Notes under the pieces: generated by a model
The model's input: the letters and a program-made list of their open reading frames with translations, nothing else
Told to the model about the DNA's origin: nothing
The model's database searches: none
Virus record (IMG/VR): IMGVR_UViG_3300042455_001850
Span: 1 to 64,000 of that record
Strand: one strand, 5' to 3'
DNA length: 64,000 nucleotides
Origin: a virus
Made by a program: the position numbers and the translations under genes
In this document: positions 33,001 through 41,932 of the stretch, piece after piece
Layout of the letters: every line of letters begins with the position of its first letter
Position numbering within the stretch: position 1 is the first letter of the stretch

Positions 33001-34432
33001 ACTAGTTACTTTAGAATATAATAAAGAAATTGATGATACTTTAATTGGTGCGGCACAACCACCAATAACAGAGCAAACAGAACAAACAGTAGTTACTGTT
33101 AGAGATGTTGAAACCACAATACCCGCTAGTAAAGAAAAAATAGAAAGACAACGTGAAGCTGAATTAGCTGCAGCGTTAGCAGCGAAAGCTTCTAGATACA
33201 TGGCTTGGGAATGTTCTTATTTTGAAAAAATGAAACAAGATGATTCATTTATTTATGAAACATTAACACAGAAATTAAAATATTTCCACCCAGCATTTCA
33301 CTCAATGACACCTGAAGGTTTTAATGCTAGATTAACATTCTTAAAACAATGTACAAGACAAGGACCTAACATTGCTGTAGGTGAACCTAGTAATTTAGCA
33401 TTTGGTAAACCACCTGTTTGTGTTTTAAGAATTGGTGATTTTTATCATACCAAAATTATTATAGATTCAGTTAATTTAACTTTTGACCCATTACAATGGG
33501 ATTTAAATCCTGAAGGTATTGGTGTACAACCAATGTTATGTAAAGCTGATTTAAGTTTTAAATTTATTGGTGGTTCTTCACTAGGTGGACCTATATCACA
33601 ATTACAAAATGCAGTAGGATTTAACTTCTTTGCTAATACGGCCTTATATAACCCAAGAGTAATTTCTAAATCGGTTGGTAAATATGTAACAAAAAGGGTT
33701 GACCCACTTACAGGACAAGAAACTGAATTTACAGTACAAACACCTGCAGGAGCTAATGGTTCTATTGAATACGGTGCTTTCATGACACCTAGACAATCAA
33801 CATCAACAAGTTTATCTAATAATGACTCTAATGGGTCTACATCAAATTCTAGTACAGATACGGTACCAAATGATAAAGCAAAAGCTACAGCTGATGCACA
33901 ACAAGCGGACCAACAAGTAGCTGGTAAAGAGGCACAATCAACAGTTGCTGAACAAACTAAAGTTGACCAAGAGTTCACTAAAAAAGAAGAAGAAATAGCT
34001 GATAGCTCAACAGCAGAAAATGATGGTGTGAAAGGAAATACATTCCCTGGATTTGATAAAAAGACTGGTGTATATACAATGCAATATACACAAATATTAA
34101 CATGGAAAAAAGGTGGTGGAACAAATGCCGCACCTGCCGGTGTTAATAAGTTAAAGGTAGAAAAAGGACAAAAAGTTTATTTACAAACTACCACAAACGG
34201 AAAAGAAATTTTTATTGGTGGTTCATTTAAAAACCCTGATAATAATAAAGTATATAGTACAATAAACAACCCTCTTAGGGTATACTGTAACGGGGATAAC
34301 GGTTTCAATTTCTTCTTTGTAGAATCATCTGGAAATAGTGGTTTTTATACAAACACAGGATTCTATAATGTGGTAAAAAAAGTATTCTGTAAAGGTACTG
34401 TACCTAAAACATGGGCTGAATTAACAGCATAA
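30059..34432 (+). CDS. Giant baseplate/tail protein with OmpA-like domain
   Basis: A 1457-residue virion protein. Residues about 470-720 contain SIENLAWQNSEHILHVAPCE, RIMWFPPYDISFTD and FIGRGEPVYTYNNTERSG, a block that I know from other large phage baseplate proteins. About 750-1000 forms an OmpA-like domain: LQFYFRNARRFELDS, then KIKIIGKTSDAGP and NEKLAQKRANSTKDYLL, matching the peptidoglycan-binding signature (G-x-T-D, N-x-x-L-x-x-x-R-A). From about 1080 it returns to baseplate type (FEKMKQDDSFIYETL, VCVLRIGDFYHTKIIIDSVN). A Ser/Thr/Ala/Gln-rich linker (about 1250-1320) precedes a small C-terminal domain with Cys. Probably a baseplate protein that contacts the cell wall. Confidence 0.8.
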   Translation: MPNAINPNDYNIDFFATDFIGVTTAESFRDYLFSKNLPDLPPELINGAAGNFSSDYAEKGLEKSINYTSISNPGDIDEWLVEGNFSTSLHEVRDINLLSGNNYGPPTIEAYNEPGLIPENTGFLQYPTSSGGDDLKSILLSDQLAGLGPGAAINFPSDLNDIAKDRRKEEAINRLKLKAQDNILGKLNLDPFGLLAGEDLILRDYKITTRPTVLGKVFEFFSDAADVTIPNSPIPSGAFGSYGDLDNPVSYSDLMDSTGSGTKTLIYNAVARNKYGPTLSEPKGFLANTFGAGQAAQKNNYLSPASTTLGQALGIPLIDKINQAVGKAVDALNGGVNNGVGIEGNTPPTETENPSITLDNIQENAQAEFDTLWNGQNIDTWQTQGPITKIEIPGIGLSLTIPDNGPDGPIGTKIPMNVGDEFYPGEINGSKNSGISYDRGMYWGSHTNNPFKKGILKYTQDLINNSRNTKDYKDKARFVGATNDASNFDAKSGRHNNYSMGNTVTDAENNFYCRSWSVRNPYRKVSDLIRHGGGVDSSGNTRSLTREDLNLSVLDNNGFVKIAPYVGDFKSRSFSTDGSENNLESGVLKLGNPQIQKYMLSIENLAWQNSEHILHVAPCEVGPNGGRIMWFPPYDISFTDNSSANWEATSFIGRGEPVYTYNNTERSGTLSFTLIIDHSMAMTEIKQKGEEALFRYFAGCENPIEAFTSIVPKAVEDETKVQQVTETTTTKTDVTKDNPEVCDPEPPPVTKLQFYFRNARRFELDSVGTNLTTELGSNADEKPPNYLSQYTKLWPNGYLRGSSGTPPPTIPNPNNPGQFIPNPAFTSSTQTDIETLNQQALDNLNTLVDFLLTPDGKRYKIKIIGKTSDAGPTSGGKSNEKLAQKRANSTKDYLLNTLYAVETAVGVVKAENLGSQKTYPTEKEWRDSNLRWEVLAVGETDSSLSVSYDDGTGQKTEQKDDNRTFGDSQTSVPQAIRNRTTLVTLEYNKEIDDTLIGAAQPPITEQTEQTVVTVRDVETTIPASKEKIERQREAELAAALAAKASRYMAWECSYFEKMKQDDSFIYETLTQKLKYFHPAFHSMTPEGFNARLTFLKQCTRQGPNIAVGEPSNLAFGKPPVCVLRIGDFYHTKIIIDSVNLTFDPLQWDLNPEGIGVQPMLCKADLSFKFIGGSSLGGPISQLQNAVGFNFFANTALYNPRVISKSVGKYVTKRVDPLTGQETEFTVQTPAGANGSIEYGAFMTPRQSTSTSLSNNDSNGSTSNSSTDTVPNDKAKATADAQQADQQVAGKEAQSTVAEQTKVDQEFTKKEEEIADSSTAENDGVKGNTFPGFDKKTGVYTMQYTQILTWKKGGGTNAAPAGVNKLKVEKGQKVYLQTTTNGKEIFIGGSFKNPDNNKVYSTINNPLRVYCNGDNGFNFFFVESSGNSGFYTNTGFYNVVKKVFCKGTVPKTWAELTA

Positions 34433-34443
34433 AATTTTAAAAT

Positions 34444-34758
34444 ATGGCAATATACTACGATAGATATAGAGATTTCAGGAAAGACGGTATGGTAACAACC
34501 TTACCGTTTATAAAAATACCTGTAAAACCATCAGACAAAAGAATTGTTACGGATAATAAAACAAGATTTGATAAAATAAGTCAAACTTATTATGGGAATC
34601 CCTTCCATGGTTGGTTGATATTACAAGCTAATCCAGAATTCGGTGGTTTAGAGTTTGACATTCCTGAAAATACAGTTATAATAGTACCATTTCCTTTAAA
34701 CAAATCATTAGAGGAATACCAATCTCAAGTAGAGAGATATAAAAGATTATACGGATAA
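34444..34758 (+). CDS. LysM-like / gp53-type baseplate protein
   Basis: A 104-residue protein. DKISQTYYGNPFHGWLILQA and FDIPENTVIIVPFPL (about 43-82) follow the pattern of LysM-like domains in tail proteins (lambda X-type and gp53-like), where the family glues hub and wedge parts. The N-terminus MAIYYDRYRDFRKDG is like the start of several baseplate wedge proteins. It lies 11 nt after one giant baseplate gene and 14 nt before another. Identification as baseplate protein is firm by context, the exact T4 counterpart is not. Confidence 0.75.
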   Translation: MAIYYDRYRDFRKDGMVTTLPFIKIPVKPSDKRIVTDNKTRFDKISQTYYGNPFHGWLILQANPEFGGLEFDIPENTVIIVPFPLNKSLEEYQSQVERYKRLYG

Positions 34759-34772
34759 ATAATAAGTTTTTT

Positions 34773-37700
34773 ATGGCACTTAATCAAGGACCACAACCAA
34801 AAGTTCAAGATATGGGTAACGGAATTAGATACGTTGACCCAAACCCAACAGATGAAATAGTTAATCACGAAGACTTGGTGATGTATGTAAAACTAGTTGC
34901 TAGGTCTAAAGGTAGAAGTATCTTAACATTTGATGACGCTAATGACCAAGTTACTAATATTGTAGAACAAAGAAATGTAAAATCAGAAACTAACTTCACA
35001 TACCCAACAGGTAAAGATAGTATTGATACTAGTTGGACTAACATTGGGGGTGGTAACTTAAACTTTGGTGAAGATTTAGGTTCATTTGGTATCACAAATA
35101 TTAATATAGAATTTAAATCTAGTTTCATGCCACAAATTGTAATTGATTTTGTGGATGTTCGTGGAGCAGCTTTATTTGAACAAGGACCCTGTTCACCTTA
35201 CGCAGTCTTTTTTCACTTACCTTACCCTGTTTTTGAATTAACAGTAAAAGGATATTATGGTAGACCAGTTACATACACATTAGCTTTAACTAAATTTAAT
35301 ACAAAATTTAATTCGGACACAGGTAACTTTGAATCGAAAGCAGAATTTGTGGGTTATACTTATGCATTCTTAGCGGATATCCCTATGGGATATGTTATGG
35401 CAGCTGGATTTATGGAAAAACCACATAATGGTAAAGATATTTTGGCTGAAAAATGGAAATTATTAATGGATAAAAAAGTTTTGGTTAATAATGTAGAAAC
35501 ACCATTAATAGACCAAACGTCATTCACTGATGCTACAAAACCTATAAACGTTTATGATTTAATTAAATCCTCTAAAAAACTAGAATCAAGAACAAGTGAA
35601 TTAAAAAATTCTACACAAGTAACCAATTTAGGTAAAATTAATAAAACCAAAAATGAGTTAAAGGGGTTACGAGAATCAGTTTTAGAATTTAGACAAAAAT
35701 TTTTAGAAAAAATAGCTAATTCCCCCAATGGTGGGTATAGAATTAGTCCCAATACTACAAACCAAAAAAACACATTATATTTAAAATTACCCAACGTTAG
35801 TGCATCAGATGATAATCCAGTATTAGTTGAACTTAAAAAAGTAGTTGAAACTTATTTTGGTACAGGGGAAAACTCTCAATTAGGTGGTACTATAGGTGCA
35901 AAATATAATTCCGTAAATAGTTATTACACAAATAATGCTATTGATGGACCACCAATACTTTCTTGGGATACAATTAAAACTAATGCTTCTGGATTTTTCG
36001 GTACACCAATAAATATAGTTGATGGTTTAAGAGATTATTATATTGATATATATGAAAGTTTATTAAAACCTATTGATGTTGCTAGTGTAGAACTTAATAA
36101 AAAATATATAATTGAAAAAGATAATACTAAAAATTTCTTAAACAAAGAAGTTGTGACCACGTTAGGTTTTTTACCTACAATTAGTAATGTTTTTGCTATA
36201 ATTCTAACAAACGTTGAGGTATTTCTAGAATTACTATTAAGAACTTCTCGTGACGCAGAAAAATATCACCAAGAAAATAATGTGAATATTGGCCTAGATA
36301 AAACTGGGCTCCAACAAATTTTAGATTTAAAAGGTACCCAAAATAATGGTGCTGAATTATCTGATGAAGAGAACGATAAACAAAAAAACAAAGTATATCC
36401 TTGGCCAACATATTATGAAAAGAAACAAGGTTCTGATAGTGAAGTTGGGGATAAAGAAACATACCCAGGGGAAAATCCCGAATTTGTTAGTTGGCCTGAA
36501 GTAATATTTGTTGAATCGTTTATTAAAGCTTTAACAAAATTAAAAGGTGAATTAGCTGTTTTAGAATTACAATTAGAAAATTTACCTGGTTATGATAATT
36601 TTGCCCCAATCACACCCTACGAAACTCACGCATTTGGTGTAGTAGAATCACCAAATAGATGGTTAAAAATACAAAACGGTAGTAGTGACCAAGCTTCTTG
36701 GGCTGATTCAATCTATAAAGTAATGGGTGAAAATGCTTTTATTATTGGTGACTACACTATGATTAATAGTTTAAGTGTTTGGAAATCACAATTAGGTTTT
36801 AAAAATGGTTGGGGTGTAGAAACATTAACTAATGGTAATGGGGCTAGTAATGGATATTCTAACACTGGTAATAAGTATTCTATTAAACCACAAAGATTAG
36901 CAGAAAACCCAAAAGTATTACAAAATATTGCTGCAAATAACCAATTAGGTAGATATGGTGGTGAAGGATTTACCTACGGTTCACAAGGGAAAGATACAGA
37001 TTCTTTTAAAAGAAAAATAGTTCCCGCTACCACAAAAAGAATGAAAGATTGGGGTTATGTTGATGCTTTAAATTTGATGACAACCCTTAAATTAGATGGC
37101 GGGGTAAATACGACCCTAGAATGGTTACAAAATGATATTACAACAGCAAAGAAAGATTTTATTATAACAGAAATAAAAAGAGTTTTAACCAATAAACTTA
37201 AAACACAAAAATTTGATGAGTGGAAAGTTTCGGCTACCGCGGCTATTGGTGGTACACCAGCTCTTGTAGATAAACAATCACAAATATGGAATAGCTATTT
37301 CCAATACGTTACAGCTAAAAATGTATTAACACTAACAGGCCCAATTTATTTAAATGATAGGGTTGATAGTGCTAAAGATATAAAAATATCAGCAAACCCA
37401 CATAATAATGACGGAAGTGGAGCTGTTTTAGTAAAAGACACTGATTTAACAGCAAGAGAAATAGATTTTAGTAGTGATTCATTAATAGAAGAAATTAAAA
37501 ATGGTTATAAAAAATATTATGCTAGTACTGAAGAAACTGATAGTGGTATAGCCGAAAATCTTTTAGAAGTTGGTTCTTTAGCGTATAGATTATTAAAATT
37601 CAGGCCAAAAACACCTAGGGACAAACCAACTACCGCTTATGATACAAAAAAAGTGATAGAGACAGAGGCTGACATAAATTTAAGTAGAGATAAAAATACA

Positions 37701-39950
37701 AATATGCTTACTTTAGGTGATTATTTTGCACCTAATTTTTATCATACATATGAAAACCTAAAAGACCTACCACAAGAGGGACCAATATTAGATTTAAGTT
37801 CATCGAGAACAATTTATGACAGTTATTCTCCAAAATATATATTTTGGTCTAATTTTATGGGTGCCTCAAATACTAATACTTCTGTTGGTTCCGCGGATTC
37901 AATAATAAACACACCACTATGGTTACTTAATTATCCTTTATGGAAAAATTCTTGGCAATACGCTGAGTCTGGTGGTGATAACGGTACCGTGGCTCTTGAT
38001 GAAGTAGTTTCAATAGTGGCTGGTAAAACTTCTGGTGAATTTGCTACTTACCTTGGAGAAGATATTGGTACATACCCATCTTACCATAATAAAGCTGATT
38101 CAAACCAAAGAAGAAATTGGTCTACTTGGTGGGGATTAAATCAGTGGGGTGTAGATAATACTAATAATATATACAAACCATTGGCTTATATGGCGGTAAT
38201 GTCATTTGGTTTTGATAATTTAAAATCTGAATTTAGAACAGGACATTTTCCACCTTGGGATGGCAATAGTGATACAGATTTATCATCATTTTCTAATTTC
38301 ACAACTTCAGCTATTATGGCATATCCACCTAAAGCTTATATATTATTAATTGGAGCCATTTTATGGAGAATGAAAGAAACTAATTTATTATTATGGGACG
38401 AAATAAAACCTACAAAAGACCCTTTTCCTTATGACGCTAGTATAAATTCAGGGTGGAATAGATTAAATAAATCATACCTTTCTGACAATTCAAATATAGG
38501 TATAGATGACATAAACGACCCTGTATGGTTTTTCCATACATCTACGTCTAGACCTTGGTTTAAAGGTGGTTCTGTATACGCAATAAAACCAGAACAAAAT
38601 GCTTTATCTTTTGGTGGTACAAATTCTAGTTATCAAAGAAGATGGTTAGGTGCCCAAGGGGGTGTAGATAGATGGACCAATGGTGGAGCATCCATAAGTA
38701 AAAATTTTGGAACTCAAAAACCAGTAATTATCGGACCTAATAACAGTATTAATTTTCCTCCTGGTTTATCTGCTTCTGATTTTAACTTTACAAATTCATT
38801 ATATCGAGCCGGATGGACTAAATCAAGTTCTATTTTTGGTAAAAATGATGATAAAGTCCCTAGTAATGGTATATTTAGAAGTGCTGTAGGTAATATTACC
38901 AAAGGATGGTTTGACCAATGTAGACCCGACCAAATGCCTTTTATTTTAAGTGATAGTGGTAGAGGTATTGATTTTACAAGTCCTAAAACATTGGTTATTA
39001 CTAATCTAAGTACTGAAACAAATAAGAATATCAATTACAGTGATAAGACACCTAATTTATTAAATAATAAATACCCTATTTTAAAAGAAGAATGTAAAGA
39101 ATTAATGTTTATACCAAAAAGTTTAAAAATACAATTTATTGATGCTTTTGAATCTTGGGCAACAGGTGAAAATGCTAGATGGTTATTAGGCTTAGACCCA
39201 TTAAATTGGAATGATAATGGTAGTTTAGATAATTGGTCAACAACAAGTGGTGGTTTTGATAATTCATATGTTTTAAATGGGTATAAAGGATTTTTAACTC
39301 AGACTGTTAGAAAAGATAGACAGTATTTAACATACACCAAAGAAGATAAGAAAAATTACTATACACAACGTTTTACTTTTCTTGATGAGGGTGAATTATC
39401 TGGCACAAAACCAAAACCAAAAAAACAAAAGAAAAGTAATAGTAATACTGATTACGAACCAGCATCACCTACTTATGATGTTTCATGTTTTGTGGCTGGT
39501 TCTAAAATTAAGTTAAGTAGTGGTAAAAATATTAATATTGAAGATTTAGTAGTTGGTGATATTGTATTAAGTTATAATGTAAATACAAATATTTTTGAAG
39601 AAAGTAGTATTGAAAACGTTACAATAAATTATAAAGATAATCTTGTAATTTACAATTTTGATAACGGAATTAAAATAACTTGTACCGATACCCACCCTAT
39701 TTGGGTTGTTGGTAAAGGTTGGTCTTCTTATAGACAAACTGATGTAAATGATTCTGAACATATAGGACCCACAAAACAAATTAGTAGTGGTGATGAATGT
39801 TTTTATTATTCTAACAATAAATTTAATAAAGTTAAAATTTCTAAAATAATTGAAAAACAAAATAAAATGGTTAGGGTTTGGAACGTTAAAAACGTTACTG
39901 GTAACCATAACTTCATCATAAATAATGTTTTAGTACATAACGTTACATAA
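34773..39950 (+). CDS. Giant baseplate protein with C-terminal Hint/BIL domain
   Basis: A 1725-residue protein. The N-terminal part (GIRYVDPNPTDEIVNHEDLV, FMPQIVIDFVDVRGAALFEQ, LPYPVFELTVKGYYGRPVTY) reads as a large baseplate/hub protein. Residues about 620-1550 are unrecognised, rich in Asn, Trp and Tyr. A basic and polar linker (KPKPKKQKKSNSN) leads to Cys1572, which starts a complete intein-like Hint domain that ends two residues before the stop. The C-terminus thus can be cleaved autocatalytically (known for BIL domains; not shown here). Its stop overlaps the start of the first hub paralogue (TAATG), so the genes are translationally coupled. Confidence 0.85.
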   Translation: MALNQGPQPKVQDMGNGIRYVDPNPTDEIVNHEDLVMYVKLVARSKGRSILTFDDANDQVTNIVEQRNVKSETNFTYPTGKDSIDTSWTNIGGGNLNFGEDLGSFGITNINIEFKSSFMPQIVIDFVDVRGAALFEQGPCSPYAVFFHLPYPVFELTVKGYYGRPVTYTLALTKFNTKFNSDTGNFESKAEFVGYTYAFLADIPMGYVMAAGFMEKPHNGKDILAEKWKLLMDKKVLVNNVETPLIDQTSFTDATKPINVYDLIKSSKKLESRTSELKNSTQVTNLGKINKTKNELKGLRESVLEFRQKFLEKIANSPNGGYRISPNTTNQKNTLYLKLPNVSASDDNPVLVELKKVVETYFGTGENSQLGGTIGAKYNSVNSYYTNNAIDGPPILSWDTIKTNASGFFGTPINIVDGLRDYYIDIYESLLKPIDVASVELNKKYIIEKDNTKNFLNKEVVTTLGFLPTISNVFAIILTNVEVFLELLLRTSRDAEKYHQENNVNIGLDKTGLQQILDLKGTQNNGAELSDEENDKQKNKVYPWPTYYEKKQGSDSEVGDKETYPGENPEFVSWPEVIFVESFIKALTKLKGELAVLELQLENLPGYDNFAPITPYETHAFGVVESPNRWLKIQNGSSDQASWADSIYKVMGENAFIIGDYTMINSLSVWKSQLGFKNGWGVETLTNGNGASNGYSNTGNKYSIKPQRLAENPKVLQNIAANNQLGRYGGEGFTYGSQGKDTDSFKRKIVPATTKRMKDWGYVDALNLMTTLKLDGGVNTTLEWLQNDITTAKKDFIITEIKRVLTNKLKTQKFDEWKVSATAAIGGTPALVDKQSQIWNSYFQYVTAKNVLTLTGPIYLNDRVDSAKDIKISANPHNNDGSGAVLVKDTDLTAREIDFSSDSLIEEIKNGYKKYYASTEETDSGIAENLLEVGSLAYRLLKFRPKTPRDKPTTAYDTKKVIETEADINLSRDKNTNMLTLGDYFAPNFYHTYENLKDLPQEGPILDLSSSRTIYDSYSPKYIFWSNFMGASNTNTSVGSADSIINTPLWLLNYPLWKNSWQYAESGGDNGTVALDEVVSIVAGKTSGEFATYLGEDIGTYPSYHNKADSNQRRNWSTWWGLNQWGVDNTNNIYKPLAYMAVMSFGFDNLKSEFRTGHFPPWDGNSDTDLSSFSNFTTSAIMAYPPKAYILLIGAILWRMKETNLLLWDEIKPTKDPFPYDASINSGWNRLNKSYLSDNSNIGIDDINDPVWFFHTSTSRPWFKGGSVYAIKPEQNALSFGGTNSSYQRRWLGAQGGVDRWTNGGASISKNFGTQKPVIIGPNNSINFPPGLSASDFNFTNSLYRAGWTKSSSIFGKNDDKVPSNGIFRSAVGNITKGWFDQCRPDQMPFILSDSGRGIDFTSPKTLVITNLSTETNKNINYSDKTPNLLNNKYPILKEECKELMFIPKSLKIQFIDAFESWATGENARWLLGLDPLNWNDNGSLDNWSTTSGGFDNSYVLNGYKGFLTQTVRKDRQYLTYTKEDKKNYYTQRFTFLDEGELSGTKPKPKKQKKSNSNTDYEPASPTYDVSCFVAGSKIKLSSGKNINIEDLVVGDIVLSYNVNTNIFEESSIENVTINYKDNLVIYNFDNGIKITCTDTHPIWVVGKGWSSYRQTDVNDSEHIGPTKQISSGDECFYYSNNKFNKVKISKIIEKQNKMVRVWNVKNVTGNHNFIINNVLVHNVT
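39486..39941 (+). other. Hint / bacterial intein-like domain (152 codons)
   Basis: Residues 1572-1723 of the baseplate protein. Block A: CFVAGSKIKLSSGKNINIED with the N-terminal Cys, then VVGDIVLSYN. Block B: ITCTDTHPIWVVGKGW, with the TxxH motif. Block F: RVWNVKNVTGNHNFII. Block G: NNVLVHN, ending in His-Asn. There is no endonuclease. The residue after Asn is Val, then Thr and stop, so normal splicing (needs Cys, Ser or Thr at +1) is not expected; N-terminal cleavage, Asn cyclisation or transfer of the acyl group to another nucleophile is possible. Confidence 0.85.
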
Positions 39951-41878
39951 TGAGTGATAACACAAGATTAGTAGGATTAAAAAAAGATAAAAACAAAGAA
40001 CTGTATGAAGAATTATTTGTAACTGATTCTAAATACCGTTTAATTTCTTCATCACCTAAAGTTTTTTCTGCCATACATCCTGATGATTTTAATGAAGAAT
40101 TTTATATATCTGAGGATGAATTAAGTTCATACGTCGACGGATTTATTCAAGCGGTGTCAGACAATTCCAAAAAAATTATTGAGTCAATTACACAAAATAC
40201 GGATAATAACGATAATATAGCTGATTCCGCTTTAAATGACACAGACCTAAAACTTTCTTTATATCGTTCATTTAAATCACTTTACGATAAATGGATTTCT
40301 TGTTCTGTAATTGGTTCAGATAGTACTTCGGGTAATACTTCAGGTTATTTCTATAATAACTATGGTAGTAGTAGTCCATCTGAAACAAGGATGTTATATG
40401 AACATTTTAGTTTTGTTAATAGAGGTAATGGTGATGTGGGTAAAAAAGCAGTTATAGATTTTTCATACCTTTCTAATTTAGCTAGTACCAAAAACGGACA
40501 AGGGCCAACACAATCCCTATACGAATCTATAACTAATTTATTAACAAAAAACAATTTTGAATTTTTTGCAATGCCAAACGTAATTGGGTATTCTACAGGG
40601 GGCAATGAAGTTCTTGAAAATATTTTTAGAGCTTTCGATAGTCCTATAGATAGAATACCCGCTAAACCTGGATTTGTGTGTATGTTTATTGGGGGTAATT
40701 CTAGGACATTAGATATACCAAAAACTTCATGTAGTAATAATGGTATTAATTTTGATTATGTAGACGATACCTTTGATATAGATAAACCCACTACATACCC
40801 AGAAGATTTTATTAAAAATGGTGGTATAACAGCTTTTAAAGTTAGATACGGACAACAAACCCAAAATCATTTTAAATCTTTAGAACTAGACCAATCCGAA
40901 TTTAAAGAAACTCAAGAATCACTTTTGGTAATTGATGCCTTAACAAATCCTAGTAGTGGCTCAGACCCAACACAAATTGGTAAGGGTAATAATATTTATG
41001 ATATGTATTTGACAAGAAACTATTCTTGTACTGTTAACACATTTGGTAACATGCAAATACAACCAATGATGGTCTTTAAATTAGAGAACGTCCCAATGTA
41101 TAAAGGAACTTATTTAATTACAAACGTCAGTCATTCCATAAAACCACACAATGTAGAAACAACATTTAAAGGTGTGAGACAACCAATAGTCACCGTACCT
41201 ATTGTAACAGAAGCTTTGAGTTTGATTGACCTAGCTCTAGCTGAAACACTACAAGGAGATGCTGCTTTAGGTAACACTGGTGGGGGAGGTGGAGGAACCA
41301 CAACTACAACTACAATATTACCAGCCAACCAAATATTCATAGACGATACTGTTTATGGAGATAGTTCAAATGAACAATGCCCTAAAATAGACGGTATAAC
41401 AGATGGTGGTGTTGGTGACGCTTATACCGGTGGTAAATTATTTAAAATTAGGTTATGTAAGGTAAAAGGTGCACTTATAAACGTCAAAATGGCGGAAAAT
41501 TTAAATAATATGGTTAATGCCGCACAAGCGGATGGTGTACCATTAACTTGTGGTAGTAACTTTAGAACAATGGAAGACCAAATAAATACGGCTAAAGCTA
41601 ATGGGTGTTATAAAACAGGTGTTTATGTAAAAGGTAATTGTGACCCTGATACTGCCACACCAGGGAGGTCAAGACACCAAAGTGGATTTGCAATAGATTT
41701 TGGTTGTAATGGGTCGACAATTTGTTATAAACACGATTCAGCTTGGTGTGCCGCAAATGGTGCTTCTAAAAAACCAAACGAATATGTTTGTTTTAATTGG
41801 TTGGTTAATAACGCCTCAAAATACGGATTTATTAATTACAACGGTGAGGCTTGGCACTGGTCAATAGATGGTACATAA
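39950..41878 (+). CDS. Hub/spike paralogue 1 with M15-type peptidase (VanY-like) cargo
   Basis: A 642-residue protein. Residues about 1-430 are shared with the next two genes (MSDNTRLVGLKKDKN, FIQAVSDNSKKIIESITQNT, NLASTKNGQGPTQSLYES, MQIQPMMVFKLENVPMYKGT). The last is like hub proteins of the gp27/gpD type. A Gly/Thr linker (about 443-455) leads to a C-terminal domain with GSNFRTMEDQ, SRHQSGFAIDF (zinc His and Asp, about 575-584) and EAWHWS near the end: the signature of M15 D-Ala-D-Ala carboxypeptidases/endopeptidases. It probably cuts peptidoglycan cross-bridges at infection. Confidence 0.85.
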   Translation: MSDNTRLVGLKKDKNKELYEELFVTDSKYRLISSSPKVFSAIHPDDFNEEFYISEDELSSYVDGFIQAVSDNSKKIIESITQNTDNNDNIADSALNDTDLKLSLYRSFKSLYDKWISCSVIGSDSTSGNTSGYFYNNYGSSSPSETRMLYEHFSFVNRGNGDVGKKAVIDFSYLSNLASTKNGQGPTQSLYESITNLLTKNNFEFFAMPNVIGYSTGGNEVLENIFRAFDSPIDRIPAKPGFVCMFIGGNSRTLDIPKTSCSNNGINFDYVDDTFDIDKPTTYPEDFIKNGGITAFKVRYGQQTQNHFKSLELDQSEFKETQESLLVIDALTNPSSGSDPTQIGKGNNIYDMYLTRNYSCTVNTFGNMQIQPMMVFKLENVPMYKGTYLITNVSHSIKPHNVETTFKGVRQPIVTVPIVTEALSLIDLALAETLQGDAALGNTGGGGGGTTTTTTILPANQIFIDDTVYGDSSNEQCPKIDGITDGGVGDAYTGGKLFKIRLCKVKGALINVKMAENLNNMVNAAQADGVPLTCGSNFRTMEDQINTAKANGCYKTGVYVKGNCDPDTATPGRSRHQSGFAIDFGCNGSTICYKHDSAWCAANGASKKPNEYVCFNWLVNNASKYGFINYNGEAWHWSIDGT

Positions 41879-41884
41879 AATATT

Positions 41885-41932
41885 ATGGGTGATAAAAAAA
41901 ATTAATAGGATTAAAAAAATAAGATAAAAATA
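41885..41932 (+). repeat. Degenerate copy of the paralogue 5' end
   Basis: ATGGGTGATAAAAAAAATTA at 41885 and the following GGATTAAAAAAA and GATAAAAAT segments align in order to the first 50 nt of paralogue 2 (41933-). It has an early stop (TAA after six codons), so it is a relic, lying directly before the intact copy. Confidence 0.75.

Noticed and set aside
39486-39950. A true self-splicing intein interrupting the baseplate protein
   Set aside because: The residue after the terminal Asn is Val, and only two residues follow before the stop, so there is no C-extein. A BIL/Hint interpretation fits better.
41885-41905. A tiny gene starting at the relic ATG
   Set aside because: It stops after six codons and is explained as a degraded copy of the neighbouring 5' end.
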